A stretch of DNA of 64,000 bases from Pseudomonas sp. BP8 (GTDB taxonomy: Bacteria > Pseudomonadota > Gammaproteobacteria > Pseudomonadales > Pseudomonadaceae), in contig NZ_JAGINK010000001.1 in the NCBI RefSeq assembly GCF_017875955.1, positions 5,548,501 through 5,612,500 on the forward strand, read 5' to 3'. The notes beneath the pieces are model-generated. The model was not told the origin of the DNA. It did no database searches and was given only the letters and a program-made list of their open reading frames with translations. Below, piece after piece: positions 37,832 through 45,758 of this stretch (its first letter is position 1; each line of letters opens with the position of its first letter). The position numbers were made by a program, and so were the translations under genes.

Positions 37832-38224
37832 CACTGCCAATGCAAATCGCAGGGCGCAGCCCTGCCCAGCCACCCCACAATTCCGCTGATAAATAAACAA
37901 AGCGAGAGCGCAGCGATTCGCCAGCCGTTGCCCTGGCTGTTGATCTTGATCTTGCTCTTGATCTACCAGCGACTTCAGGAGGCCGAGTGGAGGTCTTGCG
38001 CAGGGAGGTGGAGGCCATGGATGGCCGGAAAGCGCTGAGGCCCAGGATGGGCCGTACAGCGCGGTCCTCCCGGAGCAAGACCGGAGCGAGGGAACCCGCA
38101 GCGCAGCGAAGGGCCGGATGCAGGAGCAAGCGGTTTTTGGTTACTTTTTTCCAAGAAAAAAAGTGACCCGCCGTAAGGGGGGAAGGGGCCCAGAAAAGTC
38201 ACCACACCAAATGGATAAGCCCCC
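37797..38224 (-). repeat. Modular dispersed repeat, copy D (reverse, 3' module type 2)
   Basis: Complete reverse copy: reading from 38224 leftwards it has GGGGCTTATCCATTTGGTGT, hairpin (38143-38164), full core, CTCCTGAAGTCGCTGG, type 2 module and terminal REP. The left end is preceded by guanine runs (GGGGG, GGGG, GGG, GGGGG on the minus strand). It is 428 bases long, compared with about 350 for type 1 copies. Confidence 0.88.
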
Positions 38225-38272
38225 AACCTACAAAACCCACCCCATCGCGCCCCCAGACAACCCAAAAGACCA

Positions 38273-38306
38273 ATAAAAAAAAGGCGACCTCTGCAGATCG
38301 CCTTTT
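38273..38306 (-). terminator. Rho-independent terminator of sspAB
   Basis: Minus strand AAGGCGA-N10-TCGCCTT stem followed by eight thymines, just after the sspB stop. Confidence 0.88.
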
Positions 38307-38310
38307 CTCA

Positions 38311-38742
38311 TTACTTGACCACTTTCAGACTAGGCCGCCCAGTCGGACGCGGCGGTTGCCCACCCCCCTCCGGCGGACCATCATCATCCGGCTCCACAGC
38401 CTCATCCTCGAACGCTTCGTCTTCCATCAGCGAAGGCTCCAGCTCAAAGACCATACCCTGGCCATTCTCCCGAGCGTAGATGCCCAGGATCGCGCTCACG
38501 GGCACATACAGCGAGTGAGCAACACCGCCAAAGCGGCCCTCGAAGCTCACCGCCTCATTGTCCATGTGCAGGTTACGCACCGCACTGGGCGAGACATTCA
38601 AGACAATCTGACCGTCACTGGCAAAGCCCTGCGGCACCTGGACCGCCGGATACTCGGCATTGACCAGCATATGGGGCGTGCAATCGTTGTCGACGATCCA
38701 CTCGTACAGTGCTCTAACCAGATAGGGGCGACTGGAGTTCAT
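38311..38742 (-). CDS. sspB: ClpXP specificity factor SspB
   Basis: A 143-residue adaptor that delivers ssrA-tagged stalled products to ClpXP. The substrate-binding domain (about 5-110) includes RPYLVRALYEWIVDNDCTPH and GRFGGVAHSLYVPVSAILGI; an acidic linker (about 112-128) leads to the ClpX-binding C-terminal tail RPSLKVVK. The ATG at 38742 follows AAGGAG; the longer frame lies in sspA. It follows sspA by 10 bases. Confidence 0.97.
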   Translation of the reverse strand: MNSSRPYLVRALYEWIVDNDCTPHMLVNAEYPAVQVPQGFASDGQIVLNVSPSAVRNLHMDNEAVSFEGRFGGVAHSLYVPVSAILGIYARENGQGMVFELEPSLMEDEAFEDEAVEPDDDGPPEGGGQPPRPTGRPSLKVVK

Positions 38743-38752
38743 CAACGGCTCC

Positions 38753-39376
38753 TTAAAGCTTGCGCATTTCACGTTCAGCAGCAGACAGGCTCGCCTGGAA
38801 AGGCTCGCGGGCGAACTGTCGCTCCATATAATCAAGCAGCGGCTTGGCTTGCCGCGGCAATTCGATACCCATTACCGGCAAACGCCAGAGTATGGGCAAT
38901 AGACAACAATCGACCAGGCTTTGCTCATCACTCATGAAGCAGGCCATTTCGCCGAATAACGGCGCAACACCGGTGAGGCTCTCACGCAGCTCCTTGCGCG
39001 CTTGCGTACGCGCAGCGTCAGCACTGCGCTTGTCGAGCAGCACATCAGCCAGCGCACACCAGTCACGCTGGATCCGGTGCATGAGCAAGCGACTGTTGCC
39101 ACGCCCGACCGGATATACCGGCATCAGCGGCGGGTGTGGATAACGCTCATCGAGGTATTCCATGACCACGGTCGATTCGTACAGTGCCAAATCCCGGTCG
39201 ACCAGGGTTGGCACACTGCCATAAGGGTTCACTTCAACCAGCTTGGGTGGCAGACGCCCAGGATCGACGTCAATGATCTGCACGCTGATCGCCTTCTCGG
39301 CGAGCACAAGGCGCACGCGATGAGAGTAGTGATCAGCGGGATCGGAATAGCAGGCTAACCTGTTGGTTACGCCCAT
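38753..39376 (-). CDS. sspA: Stringent starvation protein A (SspA)
   Basis: A 207-residue GST-fold protein that binds RNA polymerase and sigma-70 during stationary phase and stress; in Pseudomonas it affects virulence and stress genes. N-terminal thioredoxin-like domain ([39 protein letters not shown]) and helical C-terminal domain. The ATG at 39376 has GAGGAG upstream, and the upstream extension of the open frame is not similar to the family. Confidence 0.96.
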   Translation of the reverse strand: MGVTNRLACYSDPADHYSHRVRLVLAEKAISVQIIDVDPGRLPPKLVEVNPYGSVPTLVDRDLALYESTVVMEYLDERYPHPPLMPVYPVGRGNSRLLMHRIQRDWCALADVLLDKRSADAARTQARKELRESLTGVAPLFGEMACFMSDEQSLVDCCLLPILWRLPVMGIELPRQAKPLLDYMERQFAREPFQASLSAAEREMRKL

Positions 39377-39419
39377 GAAGCGCCTCCTCGCATGGGGATG
39401 CTTGCGAAACTGAAATGCA

Positions 39420-39472
39420 AACGCGCCCTGGGAGACCCCTCCACTGTCGCGGGGGGCGCCCCAGGGCGCGTT
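39420..39472 (-). terminator. Long hairpin between petC and sspA
   Basis: AACGCGCCCTGGG pairs with CCCAGGGCGCGTT (13 bp) around a GC-rich loop of 27 bases. It lies 25 bases past petC and 44 before sspA. The following T content is modest, so it may attenuate rather than fully end petABC transcription. Confidence 0.55.
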
Positions 39473-39497
39473 CAACTAACCAGAAACTACTGCGTGA

Positions 39498-40277
39498 TCA
39501 GTGCACGTCCTTCCAGTATTCGCGCTTGAGCAAGTAGGCGAACACGAAGAAGAAAGCCAGGTACAGCAACACGTAAGTACCGATGCGCTGGCTCTCCAGT
39601 TTGACCGGGTTGGCCGAATAGGCCAGGAAGGTCACCAGGTTCTTGACCTTCTCGTCGAACTGCTCGGGCGTCAGGGTACCGGATTTCGGCTCGATGGTCA
39701 GCTGGTCACACGCTTCATGGGTCAAAGGACTCCCGGTCAACGGGTCATACTGCTTCTTGCCCTTGACCACGCTCTGCACCTGTTTGCAGCCAATCACCTG
39801 ATTGCCCTGCAGACCGACCAGCACGTTCGGCATGCCGACATTGGGGAAGACCTTGTTGTTGACCCCATAAGGGCGCGACTTGTCCTCGTAGAAGCTGCGC
39901 AGATACGAATACAGCCAATCGTTGCCGCGCACCCGCGCCACCAGGGTAAGGTCAGGTGGCGCCGCACCAAACCAGGTCTTGGCGTCACCTGGCTGCATGC
40001 CGATCTTCATGTGGTCGCCGATCTTGGCACCGGTGAACACCAGGTTTTCCAGCATCAGCTCATGCGGGATGCCCAGATCATCGGCAACGCGCTCGTAGCG
40101 CTGAAACTTGGCACTGTGACAACCCATGCAATAGTTGGCGAAGGTACGTGCACCGTCCTGCATGGCGGCCTTGTCGGCCAGATCGATATCGACCTTGTCC
40201 AGCTCCAGGCCGTGTTCCGCGGCAAAGGACAAGGCAGGCATCACTGCCAGGAACAATACTGCAATCAGCTTTTTCAT
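39498..40277 (-). CDS. petC: Ubiquinol-cytochrome c reductase, cytochrome c1
   Basis: A 259-residue subunit of the bc1 complex passing electrons from the Rieske protein to cytochrome c. It has a signal peptide (MKKLIAVLFLAVMPALSFAA), haem c site CMGCH (50-54), the axial methionine region KIGMQPGDAKTWFG, and a C-terminal anchor helix (about 233-251). The ATG shares one base with the petB stop. Confidence 0.97.
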   Translation of the reverse strand: MKKLIAVLFLAVMPALSFAAEHGLELDKVDIDLADKAAMQDGARTFANYCMGCHSAKFQRYERVADDLGIPHELMLENLVFTGAKIGDHMKIGMQPGDAKTWFGAAPPDLTLVARVRGNDWLYSYLRSFYEDKSRPYGVNNKVFPNVGMPNVLVGLQGNQVIGCKQVQSVVKGKKQYDPLTGSPLTHEACDQLTIEPKSGTLTPEQFDEKVKNLVTFLAYSANPVKLESQRIGTYVLLYLAFFFVFAYLLKREYWKDVH

Positions 40278-41488
40278 CAGCCAGTCACCCTTTCCGGAAC
40301 CGGTTTGGTCTTCTCGATCCTGGTGTAGAACGGCATCAGCAGGAAGTAGGCGAAGTACAGCACGGTGCAGACCTGCGACAGCAGGGTCCGCCCCGGCGTA
40401 GGCGCCAACACCCCCAGCACACCGAGAATCACGAAGGCCACGCAGAACACCAGCAGCCAGATCTTGCTCAGCCAGCCCTTGTAGCGCATGGAGCGTACCG
40501 GGCTGCGGTCGAGCCAGGGCAACACGAACAGCACAGCGATGGCGGCGCCCATGGCGATGACGCCGAACAGCTTGTCAGGGACCGCACGCAGGATCGCGTA
40601 GAACGGCGTGAAGTACCAGACCGGCGCAATATGCTCGGGCGTCTTGAACGCGTTCGCTTGCTCGAAGTTGGGTTTTTCCAGGAAGTAACCACCCATTTCC
40701 GGGAAGAAGAACACCACAGCGCAGAACACGAAGAGGAACACCACCACGCCGACAATGTCCTTGACGGTGTAATACGGGTGGAACGGAATACCGTCGAGGG
40801 GGATGCCGTTCTCGTCCTTTTTCTTCTTGATGTCGACGCCATCAGGGTTATTCGAACCGACTTCGTGCAAGGCCAGAATATGCAGCACGACCAGGCCCAG
40901 GATCACGATCGGCAAGGCGATCACGTGCAAGGCAAAGAAGCGGTTCAAGGTGATCCCGGAGATCAGGTAGTCACCGCGAATCCACTGGGTAAGGTCATCA
41001 CCAATCAGCGGAATGGCGCCGAACAGCGAGATGATCACCTGGGCACCCCAATAAGACATCTGCCCCCAGGGCAACAGGTAGCCCATGAACGCCTCGGCCA
41101 TCAGCGCCAGGTAGATCAGCATGCCGAACAGCCAGACCAGCTCCCGCGGCTTCTGGTACGAGCCATACATCAGTCCACGGAACATGTGCAGGTAGACCAC
41201 GATGAAGAACGCTGAGGCGCCGGTCGAGTGCAGATAGCGCAGGATCCAGCCGTACTCGACGTCACGCATGATGTACTCGACCGAGGCAAACGCCTCCTCC
41301 GCCGAGGGGGTGAAGCTCATGGTCAGCCAGACACCGGTGACGATCTGGTTGACCAGCACCAGCAACGCCAGGGAGCCGAAGAAGTACAGGAAATTGAAAT
41401 TCTTCGGCGCGTAATACTTGCTCAGGTGGTCTTCCCACATCTTGGTCGCCGGGAAGCGCGCATCAATCCACTCCATGAACTTGCTCAT
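40277..41488 (-). CDS. petB: Ubiquinol-cytochrome c reductase, cytochrome b
   Basis: A 403-residue polytopic protein with two b haems and both quinone sites. Haem-ligand histidines lie in the helices containing YLHSTGASAFFIVVYLHMFR and RFFALHVIALPIVILGLVVL; the Qo-site motif is PVWYFTPFYAIL (the usual PEWYF is altered to PVWYF). A second ATG three bases upstream is also possible; both overlap the petA stop. Bacterial length without the fused c1 seen in Bradyrhizobium. Confidence 0.97.
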   Translation of the reverse strand: MSKFMEWIDARFPATKMWEDHLSKYYAPKNFNFLYFFGSLALLVLVNQIVTGVWLTMSFTPSAEEAFASVEYIMRDVEYGWILRYLHSTGASAFFIVVYLHMFRGLMYGSYQKPRELVWLFGMLIYLALMAEAFMGYLLPWGQMSYWGAQVIISLFGAIPLIGDDLTQWIRGDYLISGITLNRFFALHVIALPIVILGLVVLHILALHEVGSNNPDGVDIKKKKDENGIPLDGIPFHPYYTVKDIVGVVVFLFVFCAVVFFFPEMGGYFLEKPNFEQANAFKTPEHIAPVWYFTPFYAILRAVPDKLFGVIAMGAAIAVLFVLPWLDRSPVRSMRYKGWLSKIWLLVFCVAFVILGVLGVLAPTPGRTLLSQVCTVLYFAYFLLMPFYTRIEKTKPVPERVTG

Positions 41489-42081
41489 CATGCGTTCTCC
41501 TGATCGACGCCGATGACAATGATGTCGTCCGTCTCATATGAGTGCGGCGGCACTGGCAGGTTGAGAGGCGCCGGTTGCGACTTGTAGACACGGCCAGCGA
41601 GGTCGTAATGGGAGCCATGGCACGGGCAGAAATAGCCGCCTACCCACTTTGGACCAAGGTCGACGGGCGCCACTTCAGGACGGAACGTCGGCGAGCAACC
41701 CAGATGAGTGCAGAGGCCGACCAGGAGGAGGATTTCAGGCTTGATCGAACGTACTTGCGGGTCGACGTAAGTCGGCTGCACCGAAGCTTTTGATTCTGGA
41801 TCGGAAAGCTCGCCGACGATTTTCTTGAGATTCCCGAGGATCTCTTCCGTTCGCCGCACGATGAAGACTGGTTGACCCCGCCACTCCGCCACCATCTGCT
41901 GGCCCGGCTCAACCTTGGCAATGTTGACCTTCACCGGTGCACCTGCGGCCTTCGCCTTGGCACTGGGAAACCATGACCCCACGAACGGTACCGCAGCCCC
42001 CACAGCCCCCGCTGCACCCACCACGGACGTGGCGGCTACGAGGAAGCGGCGCCGGCCTGCGTTGACGCCGTCATTACTCAT
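41488..42081 (-). CDS. petA: Ubiquinol-cytochrome c reductase, Rieske iron-sulfur subunit
   Basis: A 197-residue subunit with a Tat-type N-terminus (GRRRFLVAATSVVGAAGAVG) that serves as the membrane anchor, then the Rieske fold with 2Fe-2S ligands in CTHLGC (124-129) and CPCHGSHY (152-159). First gene of petABC, with petB and petC overlapping in turn. Confidence 0.98.
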   Translation of the reverse strand: MSNDGVNAGRRRFLVAATSVVGAAGAVGAAVPFVGSWFPSAKAKAAGAPVKVNIAKVEPGQQMVAEWRGQPVFIVRRTEEILGNLKKIVGELSDPESKASVQPTYVDPQVRSIKPEILLLVGLCTHLGCSPTFRPEVAPVDLGPKWVGGYFCPCHGSHYDLAGRVYKSQPAPLNLPVPPHSYETDDIIVIGVDQENA

Positions 42082-42106
42082 TCAGTCCTCTCCCATCAGC
42101 TGCTAT

Positions 42107-42124
42107 GGCCTGTTGAATCAGGCC
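42107..42124 (-). other. Hairpin in the petABC leader
   Basis: GGCCTG-TTGAAT-CAGGCC, a 6-bp palindrome 26 bases before the petA start. It could be an operator or an mRNA leader hairpin; no regulator can be named. Confidence 0.4.
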
Positions 42125-42163
42125 TTTAATTAGTTAAGTCTGTGGCGTTGAAAAGTGGTCGCC

Positions 42164-42193
42164 ATGGTAAGAAACAAATCCACACGCTGACAA
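42164..42193 (-). promoter_or_regulatory. Candidate petABC promoter
   Basis: TTGTCA (42188-42193) and TACCAT (42164-42169) on the minus strand with 18 bases between them, about 80 bases before petA. Confidence 0.5.
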
Positions 42194-42291
42194 GGTGATT
42201 ACCCCCTGGCCGGGCTACAACCCTCGCTTTGCTTGATCTGCGTCTATATGGTGCCGCGTCACCGACATGCTGACAGGTTAGTTCAAGACAT

Positions 42292-42324
42292 AAAAAAAGC
42301 CCGGTTCCAAGGAACCGGGCTTTT
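42292..42324 (-). terminator. Rho-independent terminator of rplM-rpsI
   Basis: Minus strand AAAAGCCCGGTTCCTTGGAACC then GGGC and seven thymines: a 10-bp GC-rich stem with U-run, 20 bases after the rpsI stop. Confidence 0.93.
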
Positions 42325-42343
42325 CTCGACTGCCGAAGCGAAA

Positions 42344-42736
42344 TTAACGCTTGGAGTACTGAGGACGCTTACGTGCTTTACGCAGACCCACTTTCTTACG
42401 CTCAACTTCACGAGCGTCGCGGGTAACGAAGCCAGCGCGGCGCAGAGCCGGGCGCAGGGTTTCGTCGTAGGCCATCAGAGCGCGGGTGATACCGTGACGG
42501 ATCGCACCGGCTTGACCGCTGACACCACCACCGGAAACGGTGACGTAGATGTCAAACTTGGCAACGTTCTCGGTCAGCTCGAGCGGCTGGCGAACAACCA
42601 TGCGAGCGGTTTCGCGACCGAAGAAGGTGTCCAGAGGACGGTTGTTGATGGAGATGTTACCGGTACCCGGACGCAGGAAAACGCGAGCGGTTGCGGTCTT
42701 GCGACGGCCAGTGCCGTAATTTTGAGTCGCCGACAT
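42344..42736 (-). CDS. rpsI: 30S ribosomal protein S9
   Basis: A 130-residue ribosomal protein with typical [20 protein letters not shown] start, [20 protein letters not shown] centre, and the basic tail [12 protein letters not shown] that reaches the P-site tRNA. Last gene of the rplM-rpsI operon, 14 bases after rplM. Confidence 0.99.
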   Translation of the reverse strand: MSATQNYGTGRRKTATARVFLRPGTGNISINNRPLDTFFGRETARMVVRQPLELTENVAKFDIYVTVSGGGVSGQAGAIRHGITRALMAYDETLRPALRRAGFVTRDAREVERKKVGLRKARKRPQYSKR

Positions 42737-42750
42737 AATGAACTATCCCC

Positions 42751-43179
42751 TTAGATCTTCAGTTCTTGAGGCTGCTGAGCAGTGTGTGGGTGAGCTGCAC
42801 CCGCGTACACTTTCAGCTTGCGGTACATGTCGCGACCCAGCGGGTTCTTAGGCAGCATGCCTTTGACCGCGGTCTCGATGACACGCTCAGGGGCTTTGGC
42901 GATCAGCTTGTCGAAGCTGATTTCCTTGATGCCACCTGGGAAGCCGGAGTGGGAGTAGTACATCTTGTCAGTAAACTTGGCACCAGTGACACGTACCTGC
43001 TCGGCGTTGATAACGACGATGTAGTCGCCGGTGTCAACGTGAGGGGTGTATTCAGCTTTGTGCTTGCCGCGCAGGCGCAGTGCGATTTCGGTAGCCAGAC
43101 GACCCAGGGTCTGACCAGCGGCGTCGACGACGAACCAGTCGCGCTTTACTGTTTCTGGTTTAGCAGTAAAAGTTTTCAT
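42751..43179 (-). CDS. rplM: 50S ribosomal protein L13
   Basis: A 142-residue early-assembly protein of the large subunit. It begins [20 protein letters not shown], with [19 protein letters not shown] and [19 protein letters not shown] as family signatures. First gene of the two-gene operon with a good promoter upstream. Confidence 0.99.
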   Translation of the reverse strand: MKTFTAKPETVKRDWFVVDAAGQTLGRLATEIALRLRGKHKAEYTPHVDTGDYIVVINAEQVRVTGAKFTDKMYYSHSGFPGGIKEISFDKLIAKAPERVIETAVKGMLPKNPLGRDMYRKLKVYAGAAHPHTAQQPQELKI

Positions 43180-43224
43180 TATCTCTAAAGCCTCAGAGGC
43201 CGCCCAGCGAAAAATAGACGGCGA

Positions 43225-43253
43225 ATCTTACTGGATAGTGCACAGCTTGACAA
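43225..43253 (-). promoter_or_regulatory. Promoter of rplM-rpsI
   Basis: TTGTCA (43248-43253) and TAAGAT (43225-43230) on the minus strand with a 17-base spacer, giving a leader of about 40 bases before rplM. Confidence 0.75.
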
Positions 43254-43439
43254 GCAAGCGCGCAGCCGGATACGGACGCTATTGGGGGCTCGGGTCGGGC
43301 ACGTCCAATATTCGGCGGGGTTACTCTCGTAAAGCGGTGCATCACTTCCGCAGAACGGAGAGGGGCAGAATTATCCAGATTGCGGAAAAAATTTCAACCT
43401 GATTTGATGGGATTTATTTCCCCAAGGAGCGCCACCCGC

Positions 43440-44480
43440 ATGGAACACCGCAAGCTAGGCCGTACCGACCTCCACGTCAGCGCCCTGTGCCTGGGCACGA
43501 TGACCTGGGGTGAGCAGAACGATCAGGCCCAGGCCTTCGCCCAGATCGCCCGGGCCAAGGCCGGCGGAATCAACTTCATCGACACCGCCGAGATGTATCC
43601 GGTGCCGCCCCGCCCGGAAACCTACGCGGCCACCGAGCGCATCATCGGCAACTGGTTCAAGGCCAACGGCGATCGTGACGACTGGATCCTGGCGAGCAAA
43701 GTCGCCGGCCCCGGCAACGGCATCAGCCATATCCGCGACGGCCAGCTCAAGCACAACCGCCAGCACATCGTTGCTGCGCTGGATGAAAGCCTCAAGCGCC
43801 TGCAGACCGATCGCATCGACCTGTACCAGTTGCACTGGCCGGAGCGCAGCACCAACTTCTTCGGCAAGCTGGGCTATCAGCACCTGCCCCAGGACCACTT
43901 CACGCCCCTCGAAGAAACCCTGGAGGTGCTCGACGAGCAAGTGCGTGCCGGCAAGATCCGCCACATTGGCCTGTCCAACGAAACGCCCTGGGGCACGATG
44001 AAGTTCCTGCACCTGGCGGAAAGCCGCGGCTGGCCGCGGGCGGTGTCGATCCAGAACCCTTACAACCTGCTCAACCGCAGCTTCGAGGTCGGCCTGGCCG
44101 AGGTCGCGATCCGCGAACAATGCGGCCTGCTGGCCTACTCGCCACTGGCGTTCGGCATGCTCTCGGGCAAATACGAAAACGGCGCGCGCCCCGAAAACGG
44201 CCGCCTGACCCTGTTCAACCGGTTTGCCCGCTACTCCAACCCGCAGACGGTTGCCGCCTGCAGCCGCTATGTGCAGGTGGCGCGTGATCACGGCCTGGAT
44301 CCGGCGCAGATGGCCCTGGCGTTCGTGACCCAGCAGCCATTCGTGACCAGCAATATCATCGGCGCGACCAGTCTCGAGCAGTTGGAGAGCAACCTGGCGA
44401 GCGCCGAGTTGCAGCTCAGCGATGAGCTGTTGGCAGCGATCGAGGCCGTGCACCAGGATCAGCCTAATCCGGCGCCTTGA
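43440..44480 (+). CDS. Aldo/keto reductase, Tas-like
   Basis: A 346-residue TIM-barrel NADPH-dependent reductase. Catalytic tetrad appears as D and Y in INFIDTAEMYPVP, K in WILASKVAGPG and H in LYQLHWPERSTNFFG; cofactor end QPFVTSNIIGATSLEQLE. The signature WPERSTNFFG is typical of E. coli Tas. AAGGAG precedes the ATG at 43440, so this start is preferred to the upstream in-frame codon at 43380. Physiological substrate unknown. Confidence 0.93.
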   Translation: MEHRKLGRTDLHVSALCLGTMTWGEQNDQAQAFAQIARAKAGGINFIDTAEMYPVPPRPETYAATERIIGNWFKANGDRDDWILASKVAGPGNGISHIRDGQLKHNRQHIVAALDESLKRLQTDRIDLYQLHWPERSTNFFGKLGYQHLPQDHFTPLEETLEVLDEQVRAGKIRHIGLSNETPWGTMKFLHLAESRGWPRAVSIQNPYNLLNRSFEVGLAEVAIREQCGLLAYSPLAFGMLSGKYENGARPENGRLTLFNRFARYSNPQTVAACSRYVQVARDHGLDPAQMALAFVTQQPFVTSNIIGATSLEQLESNLASAELQLSDELLAAIEAVHQDQPNPAP

Positions 44481-44621
44481 TCATTGCCTGAAGACTTGCG
44501 GGAGGGCGCATGTGCGCTCCCGCGAGCAAGACTCAAGCGGCGCCAATCCAGCGGGGTAGACACAATCGCCAAAAAATAAGACGATCCAGCCGGTGATTGA
44601 CCACTCTACCCTATAAGAACA

Positions 44622-45626
44622 ATGACAATGATGTTTACCCAACCCTCCGCTTCACTGCGGCGCGTCAGCATTCTGGCTGTCGACAACGTGTTCGCATCGA
44701 CACTGATGCAGGCCAAGGATTTCTTCCACCTGGCCAGCCTGCGCTACGGCAAACAGCTGGGCCTGGGCCTGCAACCGATGTTCGAGATCTGCCTGGTGAG
44801 CCCTGACGGCCAGCCCGTGGACAGCTTCAGCAATGTGCAGGTGCCGGTCGACGGCGGCCTGGGCGACGCCGATGTGATCATCCTCCCAGCCTTCTGGGAC
44901 GACTTCGACAATCTCAAGCAACACTACCCCCAGGTCCTGCCCTGGCTGCGTGAGCAGCATGCGCGTGGCGCTGTGCTCTGCGGTGAAGCCAGTGGCGTGT
45001 TCTGGTTGGCCGAAGCCGGCCTGCTCGATGGCAAGGAGGCGACCACCTACTGGCGCTTCTTCAGCAGCTTCGCCGAGCGCTTCCCCAATGTACGCCTGAA
45101 TCAGGACAAGCACCTGACCGACGCCGACAACCTGTACTGCGCCGGCGGTACCACTTCGGCCTGCGACCTGTACATCTATCTGATCGAGCGCTTCTGCGGG
45201 GCCAACGTCGCCCGTACGGTTGCCCGCGACATCCTGTATGAGGTGCAGCGCAGCTATACCCCGGGGCGCATGGGTTTTGGCGGGCAGAAGCTGCACCAGG
45301 ACCTGATCATCCTGCAGATCCAGCATTGGCTGGAAGAACACTTCGCCGACAAGTTTCGCTTTGAAGACGTGGCCCGCAATCACGGCATGAGCATCCGCAA
45401 CTTCATGCGCCGCTTCCAGACCGCCACCGGTGACAAGCCCCTGCACTACCTGCAACGGCTGCGCATCGAGACGGCCAAGGGGCTGCTGTCGAGCACACGC
45501 AAGAGCATCAAGACCATCAGTTACGAGGTGGGTTACGACGATGCCAGCTTCTTCGCCCGCCTGTTCCGCCAGCACACCGAGCTGTCGCCGAACCAGTATC
45601 GCCAGCAGTTCATGCAGGAAGCCTGA
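44622..45626 (+). CDS. GlxA-family transcriptional regulator (DJ-1/PfpI plus AraC)
   Basis: A 334-residue regulator. N-terminal DJ-1/PfpI-like domain (about 15-185) is followed by a C-terminal AraC double helix-turn-helix (about 225-330; FRFEDVARNHGMSIRNFMRR and ISYEVGYDDASFFARLFRQH). The nucleophile elbow reads LCGEASGVFWLAEAG in place of the usual cysteine-bearing CTG, so it is a sensing rather than a catalytic domain. ATGs at 44622, 44628 and 44631 are all possible. It sits 141 bases after the aldo/keto reductase in the same direction, which could be a target. Ligand unknown. Confidence 0.9.
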   Translation: MTMMFTQPSASLRRVSILAVDNVFASTLMQAKDFFHLASLRYGKQLGLGLQPMFEICLVSPDGQPVDSFSNVQVPVDGGLGDADVIILPAFWDDFDNLKQHYPQVLPWLREQHARGAVLCGEASGVFWLAEAGLLDGKEATTYWRFFSSFAERFPNVRLNQDKHLTDADNLYCAGGTTSACDLYIYLIERFCGANVARTVARDILYEVQRSYTPGRMGFGGQKLHQDLIILQIQHWLEEHFADKFRFEDVARNHGMSIRNFMRRFQTATGDKPLHYLQRLRIETAKGLLSSTRKSIKTISYEVGYDDASFFARLFRQHTELSPNQYRQQFMQEA

Positions 45627-45639
45627 AGGCTCTGAGATC

Positions 45640-45745
45640 CCTGCAGGAGCGGGCTTGCCCCGCGAAGAGGCCGGTCCAGCCACCGTGGTGTATGGCACCG
45701 GCTGTGCAGGTTTCGCGGGTCAAGTCGAACCGCCGCTCCTACAGG
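45640..45745. repeat. REPIN between the GlxA-like gene and zapE
   Basis: CTGCAGGAGCGGGCTTGCCC with CGCGAAGAGGCCGG, then a spacer containing GTATGGCACCGGCTGTGCAG, then a degenerate inverted mate ending GCCGCTCCTACAGG. The spacer motif GTGTATGGCACCGGCTG also occurs at 49627, so these two REPINs belong to one subfamily. Located between convergent genes. Confidence 0.8.
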
Positions 45746-45758
45746 ATTAGCGTGATGG

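Noticed and set aside
36984-38224. CRISPR array
   Set aside because: The repeats are hundreds of bases long, inverted and unevenly spaced, with no short repeat/unique spacer pattern and no cas genes.
36984-38224. Insertion sequence or transposon remnant
   Set aside because: No transposase fragment, no clear terminal inverted repeats of the whole unit and no target duplication were seen; a MITE-like origin remains possible but unproven.
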